Of a DNA stretch of 64,000 nucleotides, positions 1-8,522 are shown in pieces. The notes beneath the pieces are model-generated. The model ran no database searches. It saw only the letters and a list, made by a program, of their open reading frames with translations, and had not been told where the DNA came from. Location of the stretch: positions 744,001-808,000 of the forward strand of contig NZ_JBDQQR010000001.1 of NCBI RefSeq assembly GCF_039888675.1, given 5' to 3'. Source of the stretch: Mesorhizobium sp. CAU 1732 (GTDB taxonomy: Bacteria; Pseudomonadota; Alphaproteobacteria; Rhizobiales; Rhizobiaceae). Positions within the stretch are counted from its first letter, which is position 1. Every line of letters starts with the position of its first letter. The translations under genes were made by a program, and so were the position numbers.

Positions 1-431
1 ACGGTACCGCGCGCAGGGCCGCCTTCGGCTGGCCGGCCGCGGGCAAGACGGGAACATCGCAGAATTCACGCGACGCCTGGTTCGTGGGCTACACGGCGAA
101 CCTGACGACCGGCGTGTGGTTCGGCAACGACGACGGGTCGGCGACCAAGAACATGACGGGCGGCTCCCTGCCTGCGATGGCGTGGAACGAGTTCATGACC
201 GCAGCCCATGAGGGCGTGCCAGTCGCCAATCTTCCGGGCAACTGGAACGGACGCATCTTCAGCCAGGTCGAGGATATCCTGCGCACCGCCGGCGAAAACG
301 ATGCCGTGGCTATCCCATCGCAGGGCGGCGGCTACACCGCGTCTATCGACGCGCCGATGCCTCCGGGTGACGTGGGACCACAGGGTGCGCGGCCGATCGG
401 ATCGATCATGGACGTCATCATGGGCAACTGA
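1..431 (+). CDS. Penicillin-binding protein 1A, C-terminal fragment (5' end outside window)
   Basis: This is the end of a bifunctional class A penicillin-binding protein that polymerises and cross-links peptidoglycan in the periplasm. The reading frame is open from the window edge (codons begin at base 3). It contains the transpeptidase KTGTS motif at about bases 45-59, followed by QNSRDAWFVGY and TGVWFGNDDG, which is the canonical layout after the third active-site motif. The tail after the transpeptidase domain is short and ends near a glycine-rich, low-complexity stretch. An apparent GTG start at 84 lies inside the domain and is not a real start. The upstream part with the glycosyltransferase domain is not visible. 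Confidence 0.9.
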   Translation, partial: GTARRAAFGWPAAGKTGTSQNSRDAWFVGYTANLTTGVWFGNDDGSATKNMTGGSLPAMAWNEFMTAAHEGVPVANLPGNWNGRIFSQVEDILRTAGENDAVAIPSQGGGYTASIDAPMPPGDVGPQGARPIGSIMDVIMGN

Positions 432-503
432 GCGATGGACAGTTCGCCGCTCTCGCCTTCCCCCGCCGCATCCGTTACATAGCGCCCATCAGGAGCGCTC
501 CCC

Positions 504-1253
504 ATGGCCGACACCGAGACACGACCCACATTGGTGCTGACCGGCGCGAGCCGCGGTATCGGCCACGCGACTGTCAAGCGCTTCTCGCGCGAAGGTTGGC
601 GCGTGATCACCTGTTCGCGGCAGGCTTTCGCGGAGGACTGTCCCTGGCCGGCCGGTCCCGAAGATCACATCAAGGTCGATCTGTCCGATCCCGAGGATGT
701 CGGTCTCGCGGTTGCCGAAATCCGGCATCGCATCGAGGAAAAGGGCGGCAAGCTGGCGGCCCTCGTCAACAATGCGGCGATTTCGCCGAAGCTGGACGGC
801 GGCGATCGCATGAACTCGATCGAAACGCCGATGCATGTCTGGCGCGACGTGTTTCAGGTGAATTTCTTCGCCCCGATCATGCTGGCGCGCGGCCTGTTCA
901 AGGAACTGGCCATGGCCAAGGGTGCGATCGTCAACGTCACCTCGATCGTAGGCAGCCGCGTGCATCCCTTCGCGGGCACAGCCTATGCGACATCGAAGGC
1001 GGCCTTGTCCTCGCTGACGCGCGAGATGGCAGCGGATTTCGGGCCGCACGGCATTCGGGTCAATTCGATAGCGCCCGGCGAAATAGATACGGCGATTCTG
1101 TCGCCGGGCACCGACAAGATCGTCGAGACGATCCCGCTGCGCCGCCTTGGCGCGACGAGCGAAGTTGCCGACATCATCTATTTCCTGTGTTCCAATCAGG
1201 CGTCCTACGTGACCGGCTCCGAAATCCACATCAATGGCGGCCAGCACGTCTGA
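504..1253 (+). CDS. SDR family NAD(P)-dependent oxidoreductase
   Basis: Short-chain dehydrogenase of 249 residues, a normal length for the classical SDR family. Visible motifs are the Rossmann nucleotide-binding TGASRGIG at residues 13-20, NNAA at 89-92, the catalytic Ser near 147 and the catalytic YATSK at 161-165. The start at 504 is preceded by AGGAGC at a proper distance. The substrate cannot be read from the sequence. It converges tail to tail with a PAS-LuxR regulator and lies near an ABC importer operon, so it may act on an imported compound, but this is inference from position only. Confidence 0.88.
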   Translation: MADTETRPTLVLTGASRGIGHATVKRFSREGWRVITCSRQAFAEDCPWPAGPEDHIKVDLSDPEDVGLAVAEIRHRIEEKGGKLAALVNNAAISPKLDGGDRMNSIETPMHVWRDVFQVNFFAPIMLARGLFKELAMAKGAIVNVTSIVGSRVHPFAGTAYATSKAALSSLTREMAADFGPHGIRVNSIAPGEIDTAILSPGTDKIVETIPLRRLGATSEVADIIYFLCSNQASYVTGSEIHINGGQHV

Positions 1254-1265
1254 ACCACCATCCCT

Positions 1266-1823
1266 TCAATGTGGCATGGAACTCAGATGCGAGAGCAGTT
1301 CCGCCACGTTCGACGCGCCGCATTTCTTGAGCAATCGGGCGCGATAGGCCTCGACCGTTCTGGGTGAAATGGAGAGCGTCCGCGCGATCTCCTTCGACGT
1401 CCGGCCCTCGCCCAGATGCATGACGATCTGGCGCTCGCGCGTCGTCAGGTCCAGAACGTGGCGCGTTTCCGACAGATCGGCGAAGCTCCACACGGCACGG
1501 CGCAGGGGGTCGTCGTCTCGTGTGAGAGAGTGCCCCCGCACGCGGCACCAGAACAGCGATCCGTCCTTGCGCGCCATGATGCGCTCGTCCGAATAGCGGT
1601 TGTCGCGCCTGAGCGGCTCGACACCGACATCCCGGATGCGCACGAATTCTTCGAATGACGGGTAGAGGATCGCGAAGGAGCGATCGACCAGATCCTCGCG
1701 CGCATGGCCGAACATCCGGGCGAATGCGGGATTGCACGCGCGGATGATGCGGCTCTCGGTGACGACGAGGCCGATCGGCGCGCATTCGAAGGCGAGTTCG
1801 TGCAGTTCCGCGGAGGACGACAT
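1266..1823 (-). CDS. PAS domain LuxR-type transcriptional regulator
   Basis: A 185-residue regulator. Residues about 5-115 form a PAS sensor domain (IGLVVTESRIIRACNPAF, then MARKDGSLFWCRVRG), and residues about 126-180 form a LuxR/GerE helix-turn-helix beginning LTTRERQIV and including SKEIARTLSISPRTVEAYR. No receiver domain is present, so it is probably controlled by a ligand or redox signal bound to PAS rather than by phosphorylation. It is divergent from the importer operon that starts at 2077, with a 253-base shared intergenic region, and is the likely regulator of that operon. The PAS ligand is unknown. Confidence 0.85.
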   Translation of the reverse strand: MSSSAELHELAFECAPIGLVVTESRIIRACNPAFARMFGHAREDLVDRSFAILYPSFEEFVRIRDVGVEPLRRDNRYSDERIMARKDGSLFWCRVRGHSLTRDDDPLRRAVWSFADLSETRHVLDLTTRERQIVMHLGEGRTSKEIARTLSISPRTVEAYRARLLKKCGASNVAELLSHLSSMPH

Positions 1824-2076
1824 GGTTGCGTATTTCTACGATATTGCGAGTGGAGACGCTCAAATCCGATAATAGCCCCAAGATCAAGCCGTGCCAGTGG
1901 GAGAAGGCCAGTTGGCCTGCGCGGCGGGATCGGGAGGAACGCGAGCTTGGTGTACGCCCCGCATGTGGCGCGCGCCAGCGCATTTCTCCGTTCAGACAGA
2001 CTGATGAAGCGGCCGCTTGACCGGGCGGATAGACGGCCGCAGCGCACATGTCCGCCGACCCAGGGAGGAGACTAGC

Positions 2077-3273
2077 ATGAAGAAGCTGTTTGCGGCGCTG
2101 GCCATGGCCACTGCTCTGATGGGTGCGCCGGCTGGGGCACAGGAAGACCCGGTCAAGATCGCGCTGGTGCACGGGCTGTCGGGCTCGCCGCTCGAAGCCT
2201 ACTCCAAGCAGACTCACACCGGCTTCGAAATGGGCCTCGAATACGCGACCAAGGGCACGATGGAGGTCAAGGGGCGCAAGATCGAGATCATCAAGAAGGA
2301 CACGCAGTTCAAGCCCGATGTCGGGCGCGCGCTTCTCGCGGAGGCGTATGGCGACGACGATGCTTTGATCGCGGTGGGCGATTCCTCGTCCGGCGTGGCG
2401 ATGGCGCTGCTGCCGGTGGCCGAGGAATACGAAAAGATCCTGCTGGTCGAGCCGGCTGTCGCCGACGGCCTGACGGGGCCGGATTCCAACCGCTACGTGT
2501 TCAAGACCTCGCGCAACTCGTCGATGGACATGCAGGCGCAGGCGCTTGCTCTCAACCCCGACGAGAACCTCTACGTCGCGACGCTCGCGCAGGATTATGC
2601 GTTCGGCCGCGACGGTGTGGCGGCGTTCAAGAGGGCGCTGGAAGGAACCGGCGCGAACCTCGTTGCGGAAGAGTACGTCCCTCAGCAGACGAGCGACTTC
2701 ACCGCGACAATCGAGCGTCTTTCGGCAGCGCTGCGCGACCAGCCCGGCCGCAAGGTCATCATGATTTATGTCGCCGGCATCGATGCCATGACGCCGCTGG
2801 CCGGCGCCGGATTGGACCGCTACGACATCGAACTGTCGACCGGCGGCAACATCCTGCCCGCCCTCGTCGCCTACAAGCAGGTGCCCGGCATGGAAGGCGC
2901 GATCTACTATTATTACGAGTTGCCCAAGAACCCGGTGAACGACTGGCTGGTCGAAGAGCACATGAAGCGCTTCAACGCGCCGCCGGACTTCTTCACCGCT
3001 GGCGGCATGGCGTCGGCCATGGCGATCGTGAAGGCACTCGAGACCGCCGAGGAGTGGGATACCGAGACGCTCATCTCCACGATGGAAGGCATGACCTTCG
3101 AGACGCCCAAGGGGGAAATGACCTTCCGTCCCGAGGATCATCAGGCGCTCCAGTCCATGTACCACTTCAAGATCAAGGTCGAGGACGGCGTGAACTGGGC
3201 GGTGCCGGAGCTCGTCCGCGAGATCAAGGCGGATGAGATGGACATTCCGGTCGGCCGGAACAATCAGGAGTGA
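2077..3273 (+). CDS. Branched-chain amino acid/amide ABC transporter substrate-binding protein
   Basis: Periplasmic binding protein (398 residues) of the LivK/AmiC type I fold. It starts with a Sec signal peptide (MKKLFAALAMATALMGAPAGA, cleavage near residue 20), and the mature part begins EDPVKIALVHGLSGSP. The frame is open upstream to 2017, but the ATG at 2077 follows GGGAGGAG and the signal peptide fixes the start. It is first in an operon with two ATPases, two permeases and a hydrolase. The natural ligand is not evident; amides, aromatic acids or amino acids are all handled by this family. Confidence 0.9.
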   Translation: MKKLFAALAMATALMGAPAGAQEDPVKIALVHGLSGSPLEAYSKQTHTGFEMGLEYATKGTMEVKGRKIEIIKKDTQFKPDVGRALLAEAYGDDDALIAVGDSSSGVAMALLPVAEEYEKILLVEPAVADGLTGPDSNRYVFKTSRNSSMDMQAQALALNPDENLYVATLAQDYAFGRDGVAAFKRALEGTGANLVAEEYVPQQTSDFTATIERLSAALRDQPGRKVIMIYVAGIDAMTPLAGAGLDRYDIELSTGGNILPALVAYKQVPGMEGAIYYYYELPKNPVNDWLVEEHMKRFNAPPDFFTAGGMASAMAIVKALETAEEWDTETLISTMEGMTFETPKGEMTFRPEDHQALQSMYHFKIKVEDGVNWAVPELVREIKADEMDIPVGRNNQE

Positions 3274-3280
3274 CAGCTTC

Positions 3281-3406
3281 CTTCTCCCCGTTCACGGGGA
3301 GAAGGTGCCGGCAGGCGGATGAGGGGCTGCGCTCGCGATTGCGAATCCAGTGCTGCCCCTCACCCGGCCTCCGCTTCGCTCGGCCACCCTCTCCCCGTGA
3401 ACGGGG
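3281..3406. repeat. Palindromic intergenic element (REP-like) inside the importer operon
   Basis: A perfect hairpin CTTCTCCCCG-TTCA-CGGGGAGAAG occupies 3281-3304, and a second palindrome CCCCGTGAACGGGG lies at 3393-3406. The segment between contains CCTCCGCTTCGCTCGGCC. This is the arrangement of the rhizobial palindromic elements also seen at 39494-39642. It sits between the binding-protein gene and the first ATPase gene and may stabilise the upstream mRNA. Confidence 0.75.
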
Positions 3407-3446
3407 CGAGGAGATCGGCGGCCGCATGCGCCAAGGAATTGCAAAC

Positions 3447-4214
3447 GTGACCAGCCCATCCCTCCGCACGGAAAACCTGACGATCCGCTTTGGCGGCCAT
3501 GCGGCCGTCAGCAACGTCTCGTGCGCTTTTCATCCCGGCGAGTTGACGGTCATCGTCGGCCCGAACGGCGCCGGCAAGACGACGTGGTTCAACCTCGTTT
3601 CCGGGCAGCTCAAGCCCACCGAAGGGCGCATCTTTAAGGGTGACGACGACATCACCCGCTTCTCGGCCTCTGCGCGCGCCAAGGCGGGGATCGGCCGCGC
3701 ATTCCAGCTCACCAACCTGTTTCCGAAGCTGTCCGTGTTGGAGAACGTCCGGCTCGTGGTGCAGGCTCGGGCGGGACAGGGCCCGCGCATCTTCACGCGC
3801 GCTTCCGCGCTGACCGATATTCGCGACAACGCCTATGCCTACCTCGAACAGACGCGTCTCGCTTCCGTTGCGCATCTGCCTGCCTCGGCACTGCCGCATG
3901 GCGACCAGCGCAAGCTTGAGGTCGCGCTGCTGGCCGCCATGGAGCCGGACATCTTCATGTTCGACGAGCCGACCGCCGGCATGTCCCTCGATGAGGCGCC
4001 GGTGATCCTCGAACTGATCGCGCAGATCAAGAAGGACACGGCGAAGACCATCCTCCTGGTCGAGCACAAGATGGACGTGGTTCGTGCGCTCGCCGACCGC
4101 ATCGTGGTGCTGCACAACGGCGAACTCGTCGCCGATGGAAAGCCGGCGGAGGTCATGGCGCTGCCGATCGTGCGCGAAATCTATCTCGGCGTCGGCGCGG
4201 AGGAGGTGGCATGA
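3447..4214 (+). CDS. ABC transporter ATP-binding protein, LivG type
   Basis: ATPase subunit of the importer, about 255 residues. Walker A GPNGAGKTT is at residues 38-46, the ABC signature region is a degenerate LPHGDQRKLE near 149-158, and Walker B with IFMFDEPTAGMS lies near 169-180. The LivG-type insert after the Q-loop is present. I chose the GTG at 3447, preceded by AAGGA nine bases upstream, which gives the family-typical beginning TSPSLRTENLTIRFGG. The in-frame ATG at 3426, with GAGGAG 11 bases upstream, is a fair alternative. Its end overlaps the next gene by ATGA. Confidence 0.88.
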   Translation: MTSPSLRTENLTIRFGGHAAVSNVSCAFHPGELTVIVGPNGAGKTTWFNLVSGQLKPTEGRIFKGDDDITRFSASARAKAGIGRAFQLTNLFPKLSVLENVRLVVQARAGQGPRIFTRASALTDIRDNAYAYLEQTRLASVAHLPASALPHGDQRKLEVALLAAMEPDIFMFDEPTAGMSLDEAPVILELIAQIKKDTAKTILLVEHKMDVVRALADRIVVLHNGELVADGKPAEVMALPIVREIYLGVGAEEVA

Positions 4215-4930
4215 CGAACGCGATCCTCCGCCTCGACGACGTCCACACCGACATCGCGCAGTACCAGATCCTGCACGGCATCTCGCTCGGTATTCCCGAA
4301 GGTGGCGTCCACGTTGTGTTGGGTCGCAACGGGGCGGGCAAGACGACGACGCTGCGCACGGTCATGGGGCTGTGGCGCGCGCGCGCCGGCGCGATCGTGT
4401 TTCGCCACCACGACATCACCGCCATGCGCACGCCAGACATCGCCCAGCTCGGCATCGCCTATGTACCGGAAAATATGGGCATCTTCGGCGGGCTGACGGT
4501 CGAGGAAAACATGCGGTTGGCCGCGACCGGCGGGCGTTTCGACGATCAGCGCCTGCAGCGCGTCTTTGCGCTCTTTCCGGCGATGGAAAAGTTCTGGGAC
4601 CGGCAGGCGCATGCGCTGTCCGGCGGCCAGAAGCAGATGCTCGCTATTTCGCGCGCGATCATCGAGCGCCGCGAGATGATCCTGATCGACGAGCCCACCA
4701 AGGGCCTCGCGCCGGCGATCATCCGGGCGATGGTCGATGCGTTTCGAGAGATCGCGCAGGAGACGACGATCCTGCTTGTCGAGCAGAATTTCCACTTCGC
4801 AAAGGCGCTGGGAACCACGGTCGCGGTGATCGACGACGGACGCATCGTCCATCGCGGCTCGATGGCCGACCTCGCCGCAGACCAGCGCTTGCAGGACCAG
4901 TTCCTCAGCCTCTCGATGGACGCGCACTGA
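4211..4930 (+). CDS. ABC transporter ATP-binding protein, LivF type
   Basis: Second ATPase of the importer (239 residues). Walker A GRNGAGKTT is at 38-46, the signature LSGGQKQM begins at 136, Walker B MILIDEPTKGLAP is at 156-168, and the C-terminal H-loop region lies in LLVEQNFHFA, which has the Gln-Asn-Phe typical of LivF. It overlaps the LivG-type gene by four bases (ATGA), showing translational coupling. It forms a heterodimer with the LivG-type ATPase on the cytoplasmic face of the two permeases. Confidence 0.9.
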   Translation: MTNAILRLDDVHTDIAQYQILHGISLGIPEGGVHVVLGRNGAGKTTTLRTVMGLWRARAGAIVFRHHDITAMRTPDIAQLGIAYVPENMGIFGGLTVEENMRLAATGGRFDDQRLQRVFALFPAMEKFWDRQAHALSGGQKQMLAISRAIIERREMILIDEPTKGLAPAIIRAMVDAFREIAQETTILLVEQNFHFAKALGTTVAVIDDGRIVHRGSMADLAADQRLQDQFLSLSMDAH

Positions 4931-4931
4931 C

Positions 4932-5930
4932 ATGATGAAATCCATCTCCAGCACCGTCGAGCGTTTCGGAGGCGTGATGCTGCTTCCGGTGCTGCTCGCG
5001 TTGATCGGGTTCCTGCTGATCGGCAGGCCGTCGACTTGGATGACGCTGACTGTCGCGGGCCTCGCCATGGGCATGATGATCTTCCTGATGGCCTCCGGCC
5101 TGTCGCTGATCTTCGGCCTGATGGACGTACTCAATTTCGGCCATTCGGCGTTCGTGTCCTTCGGCGCGTTCATCGCGGCGAGCGTGCTTGCCTGGTCGGG
5201 CGGCTGGGTCACGGGCGGCAATGGCGCGTTGAACATCCTCGCGCTCGTCATGGCAATTGCGGCCGCGACCGCCTTCGGCGCACTCGCCGGTTGGGCCTTC
5301 GAGCGCATTATCGTGAAGCCGGTCTATAAGGACCATCTGCGCCAGATCCTGATCACCATGGGCGCCCTGATCGTCGCCGACGAGTTCATCCTGATGGTCT
5401 GGGGCGGCGCGCCGATCCCGGTGCCGCGCCCGGCGATCCTGACGGGGTCGCTGGTCATCGGCGACGTCTCGATCGAGATCTACCGCATCTTCGCGTTCCT
5501 GCTGGGACTTGCGGTCTACATCGCGATGCATTTCGCGCTCAACCGCACGCGCATCGGGCTCCTGATCCGCGCCGGCGTCGAAAACCGCGAGATGGTCGAG
5601 GCGTTGGGTTTCAGGATCGACCGGCTGTTCATCGCCGTCTTCATGGCGGGGTCCGCGCTCGCCGCCATGGGCGGCGCGATGTGGGCCGGGTATCAGGGGC
5701 TCATCACGACGGCGATCGGGGCGGAGATGATGATCCTCGTCTTCATCGTGGTCATCATCGGCGGACTTGGCTCGATCGAGGGCTCGCTTCTGGGCGCGAT
5801 CCTGGTGGGGCTGATGGCGAACTACGTCGCGTTCCTGTTCCCGAAGATGTCGCTCGCCTCGAACATGATCCTGATGATGGCGATCCTGCTGTGGCGGCCG
5901 TTCGGCCTCAAACCGGCCGTGAAGGGATGA
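4932..5930 (+). CDS. Branched-chain amino acid/amide ABC transporter permease, LivH type
   Basis: Inner-membrane permease of 332 residues with about eight hydrophobic segments. Family hallmarks are SGLSLIFGLMDVLNFGHSAF near residue 56-75 and VIIGGLGSIEGSLLGA near 275-290. It starts two bases after the ATPase stop codon and overlaps the following permease by ATGA at 5927-5930. With the LivM-type protein it forms the translocation channel. Confidence 0.9.
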   Translation: MMKSISSTVERFGGVMLLPVLLALIGFLLIGRPSTWMTLTVAGLAMGMMIFLMASGLSLIFGLMDVLNFGHSAFVSFGAFIAASVLAWSGGWVTGGNGALNILALVMAIAAATAFGALAGWAFERIIVKPVYKDHLRQILITMGALIVADEFILMVWGGAPIPVPRPAILTGSLVIGDVSIEIYRIFAFLLGLAVYIAMHFALNRTRIGLLIRAGVENREMVEALGFRIDRLFIAVFMAGSALAAMGGAMWAGYQGLITTAIGAEMMILVFIVVIIGGLGSIEGSLLGAILVGLMANYVAFLFPKMSLASNMILMMAILLWRPFGLKPAVKG

Positions 5931-7036
5931 GCGACATGGCTGTATCATCCGCGACTGTGGCCACCTCACGCCGCGTGCCCGCAGTGCGACTCGCCGTCTA
6001 CGGCGTCGTGCTTACGATCGGCCTGATCCTGATGTTCGCGCCGTTTCTGTTTCCCGATGTGCGGGCGCAGGAGGTTGCGGCGCGCATCTGCGTCTTCATC
6101 GTTCTGGTCGCGAGCTATGACCTGCTGATCGGCTACACCGGCATCGTCTCCTTCGCGCACACGATGTTCTTCGGCCTCGGGGCCTACGGCACCGCGATCG
6201 CGATCAAGACCATGGGTCCCGGCTTCGATGCGATCCTGCTCGGAGGCGGTCTTGGTGTGCTTGCAGCATTGATTCTGGCGTTTCTGATCGGGCTTTTGTC
6301 GCTGCGGGTGAAGGCGATCTTTTTCGCCATGGTCACGCTCGCGGCGGCATCGGTGATGCTCGTTCTGGCGAGCCAGCTCTCCGAATTCACCGGCGGCGAG
6401 GACGGCATGACGTTCACCGTGCCGCGCTTCTTCTCGCCCGCCAACGAACTCCTGACCGATGGGGACGGCAAGGCGCTGCGCGTGTTCGGTGTGGCGCTCA
6501 ACGGCCGCCTCGCGCTCTACTATTTCGTCTTCCTGTCGTCGCTGATCCTGTTCCTTGCCCTGCTGCGCATCGTCGTCTCTCCGCTCGGCACGGTGCTGGA
6601 AGCAATCCGCGAGAACGAGATGCGCGCCGAGGCGATCGGATACCGCGTGGTCGCCTATCGCACCGCGATCTTCTGCATCGCAGCGGTCATTGCGGCACTG
6701 GCCGGCATCGTGCGCGCCGTCTGGCTGAAATATGTCGGCCCCGATGTCGCGTTGTCCTTCGACATTATGATCGACATCCTGCTGATGGTGGTGATCGGGG
6801 GTATGGGCACGATGTACGGCGCCGTCATCGGGGTGGTGCTGATGACGCTGGCGCAGTTCTATCTGAAGGATTTGATGGCGGCGGGCGCAAGTGCGACGGC
6901 GAATCTGCCGCTCCTGCCCGACCTTCTCAATCCCGATCGCTGGCTTCTCTGGCTCGGCGTGGTTTTCATCCTCCTGGTCTATTTCTTCCCGGCGGGCATC
7001 GTCGGCACCATACTCGGCAAGGGCGGGCACAAATGA
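5927..7036 (+). CDS. Branched-chain amino acid/amide ABC transporter permease, LivM type
   Basis: Second permease, 369 residues, strongly hydrophobic after a short polar N-terminus. It carries YDLLIGYTGIVSFAHTMFFG near residues 64-83 and MVVIGGMGTMYGAVIG near 287-302, both LivM signatures. The frame is open upstream into the LivH-type gene, but the ATG at 5927 overlapping the LivH stop codon is the natural start. It overlaps the hydrolase gene by ATGA at 7033. Confidence 0.9.
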   Translation: MSDMAVSSATVATSRRVPAVRLAVYGVVLTIGLILMFAPFLFPDVRAQEVAARICVFIVLVASYDLLIGYTGIVSFAHTMFFGLGAYGTAIAIKTMGPGFDAILLGGGLGVLAALILAFLIGLLSLRVKAIFFAMVTLAAASVMLVLASQLSEFTGGEDGMTFTVPRFFSPANELLTDGDGKALRVFGVALNGRLALYYFVFLSSLILFLALLRIVVSPLGTVLEAIRENEMRAEAIGYRVVAYRTAIFCIAAVIAALAGIVRAVWLKYVGPDVALSFDIMIDILLMVVIGGMGTMYGAVIGVVLMTLAQFYLKDLMAAGASATANLPLLPDLLNPDRWLLWLGVVFILLVYFFPAGIVGTILGKGGHK

Positions 7037-7872
7037 CGGACTATCGCTCTTCCTTCATCCATTCCGGCGGTTTCGAACTGCATGTCACGGAATGGGGCGA
7101 TCCCGCCAATCCGCCGCTGGTGATGTGGCATGGGCTGGCGCGCACCGGTCGCGATTTCGACGAGGCGGCGGCAGCGCTCTCCGACACCTACTTCGTCATC
7201 TGCCCGGATACGCTCGGCCGTGGAATGTCGAGTTGGGCACGGGACTACACGACAGACTATTCGTACCGCGTCTTCGGCGAGACGGCGCTCGCGATCCTGG
7301 ATCACTACAGGATAGGCGACCTGCGCTGGGTCGGCACGTCGATGGGCGGCCTGATCGGGGTGACGCTGGCGGCAAACGCGCTGCGGGAGCGCATCACCCA
7401 TCTGGTGATCAACGATATCGGCCCGGATATTCCCGAAGCGGGCACGGGGCGCATTTCGTCCTATGTCGGCAATCCGCCCGTCTACGATACGGTGCTGGAA
7501 CTGGAGGCTTGGCTGCGCGCCAATTACGAGCCGTTCGGGCAAAACACGGACGCATTCTGGCGCCGCATGGCGGAAACGTCGTCGCGTCGCACCGACAATG
7601 GGCGCATTACCGTCCATTACGATCCGGCAATCGTGTCGCAGTTCACGCATCACAGGGCCGATCTGGACGTCTGGGATGCGTATGACCTGATTGTTGCCAA
7701 GACCCTGCTGATCAGGGGGGAGAGCTCCGACGTTTTGTCGGCAAAGGTCGCGGAAGACATGCAAAGGCGCGGGCCGAGGCCGAGGCTGGAAGTGATGCCC
7801 GACTGCGGCCACGCGCCCACGCTCGCCAGCGATTTCGAGATCGCGATGCTGCGCGATTTTCTCGCTGACTAA
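7033..7872 (+). CDS. Alpha/beta hydrolase
   Basis: A 279-residue cytoplasmic alpha/beta-hydrolase. The nucleophile elbow GTSMGG (Ser103) and the late histidine in DCGHAPTL (His260) are clear, and the oxyanion region is WHGLARTGRDF at 32-42. It is translationally coupled to the LivM-type permease, so the importer and the hydrolase are very probably functionally linked: the transported compound may be an ester, amide or lactone hydrolysed after uptake. There is no signal peptide. Substrate unknown. Confidence 0.85.
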   Translation: MTDYRSSFIHSGGFELHVTEWGDPANPPLVMWHGLARTGRDFDEAAAALSDTYFVICPDTLGRGMSSWARDYTTDYSYRVFGETALAILDHYRIGDLRWVGTSMGGLIGVTLAANALRERITHLVINDIGPDIPEAGTGRISSYVGNPPVYDTVLELEAWLRANYEPFGQNTDAFWRRMAETSSRRTDNGRITVHYDPAIVSQFTHHRADLDVWDAYDLIVAKTLLIRGESSDVLSAKVAEDMQRRGPRPRLEVMPDCGHAPTLASDFEIAMLRDFLAD

Positions 7873-8318
7873 TCCTTCTGAAGCAGTTGTTCGATCTCGT
7901 CGATCGTGTGGCTGGTGAGGGTCTTCGTGACCTGCCCGACCACGCGGTCTTCGACTTCCTTGTGCAGTTCCTTGCGCATTTCGCCCATCACGAGCGGCGG
8001 TGCCACGATGACCAGACGCTTGAAATCGCCGCGATGGGCTGACTTGTAGAGGCGCTCGGCGATATCCTTTGCAAAGCGTTCCTTCTCGACGCGATGCCAA
8101 TCCGTTTCTTCTACCGCGCTGCGGTGTATGCTCGGCCCATCGTTGAATCGGCCCGGCCTGTCGGTGCCCTGGTCATGCGTAGCCGGGTTCTGCTCCTTGA
8201 CCTCTCGAAACACTTCCAGATTGGGGTATTTCGCGTCGCCTTCATTGCGAAGGAACAGGGCTTTTTCCCCATCGGCGACGACCACCCACGTGTCGTGTGC
8301 AAGTCTGAAGTCAGGCAT
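7869..8318 (-). CDS. Host attachment family protein
   Basis: A 149-residue protein of the family annotated as required for attachment to host cells (baeRF/host_attach type). It begins MPDFRLAHDTWVVVADGEKA, contains LVIVAPPLVMGEMRKELHK and ends VTKTLTSHTIDEIEQLLQKD, all typical. The ATG at 8318 follows AAGGAGCC, so the longer upstream frame to 8351 is rejected. The fold resembles release-factor domain 2-like proteins and the name reflects a plant-binding phenotype in Agrobacterium; the biochemical role is not established. The stop codon overlaps the hydrolase gene on the other strand by four bases. Confidence 0.8.
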   Translation of the reverse strand: MPDFRLAHDTWVVVADGEKALFLRNEGDAKYPNLEVFREVKEQNPATHDQGTDRPGRFNDGPSIHRSAVEETDWHRVEKERFAKDIAERLYKSAHRGDFKRLVIVAPPLVMGEMRKELHKEVEDRVVGQVTKTLTSHTIDEIEQLLQKD

Positions 8319-8522
8319 GTTCGGCTCCTTTTGTGGTGCTCTTGCAGTCACTCGCCAACGTCGCTTGACGCGCTCCTGTTCCGCGAAATGTCACCTTTCT
8401 TACGAACGAGGGGCATAAGTTTGCGCGTTTGTGGCGCGCCACGGAAAAGGGATTTCAGGCGTGGCAAGGCGGCGCGAGGCCATTCCTTCAGAAATTGGCG
8501 CGTTGCAGCGAAAATACCTCTC

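Noticed and set aside
1231..3165. A 644-codon minus-strand frame spanning the LuxR gene and the binding-protein gene
   Set aside because: It overlaps two well-supported genes in the wrong frame and has no family features.
3270..3446. Longer start for the LivG-type ATPase at 3270
   Set aside because: It would translate through a palindromic repeat, and the homologous N-terminus begins only near 3447.
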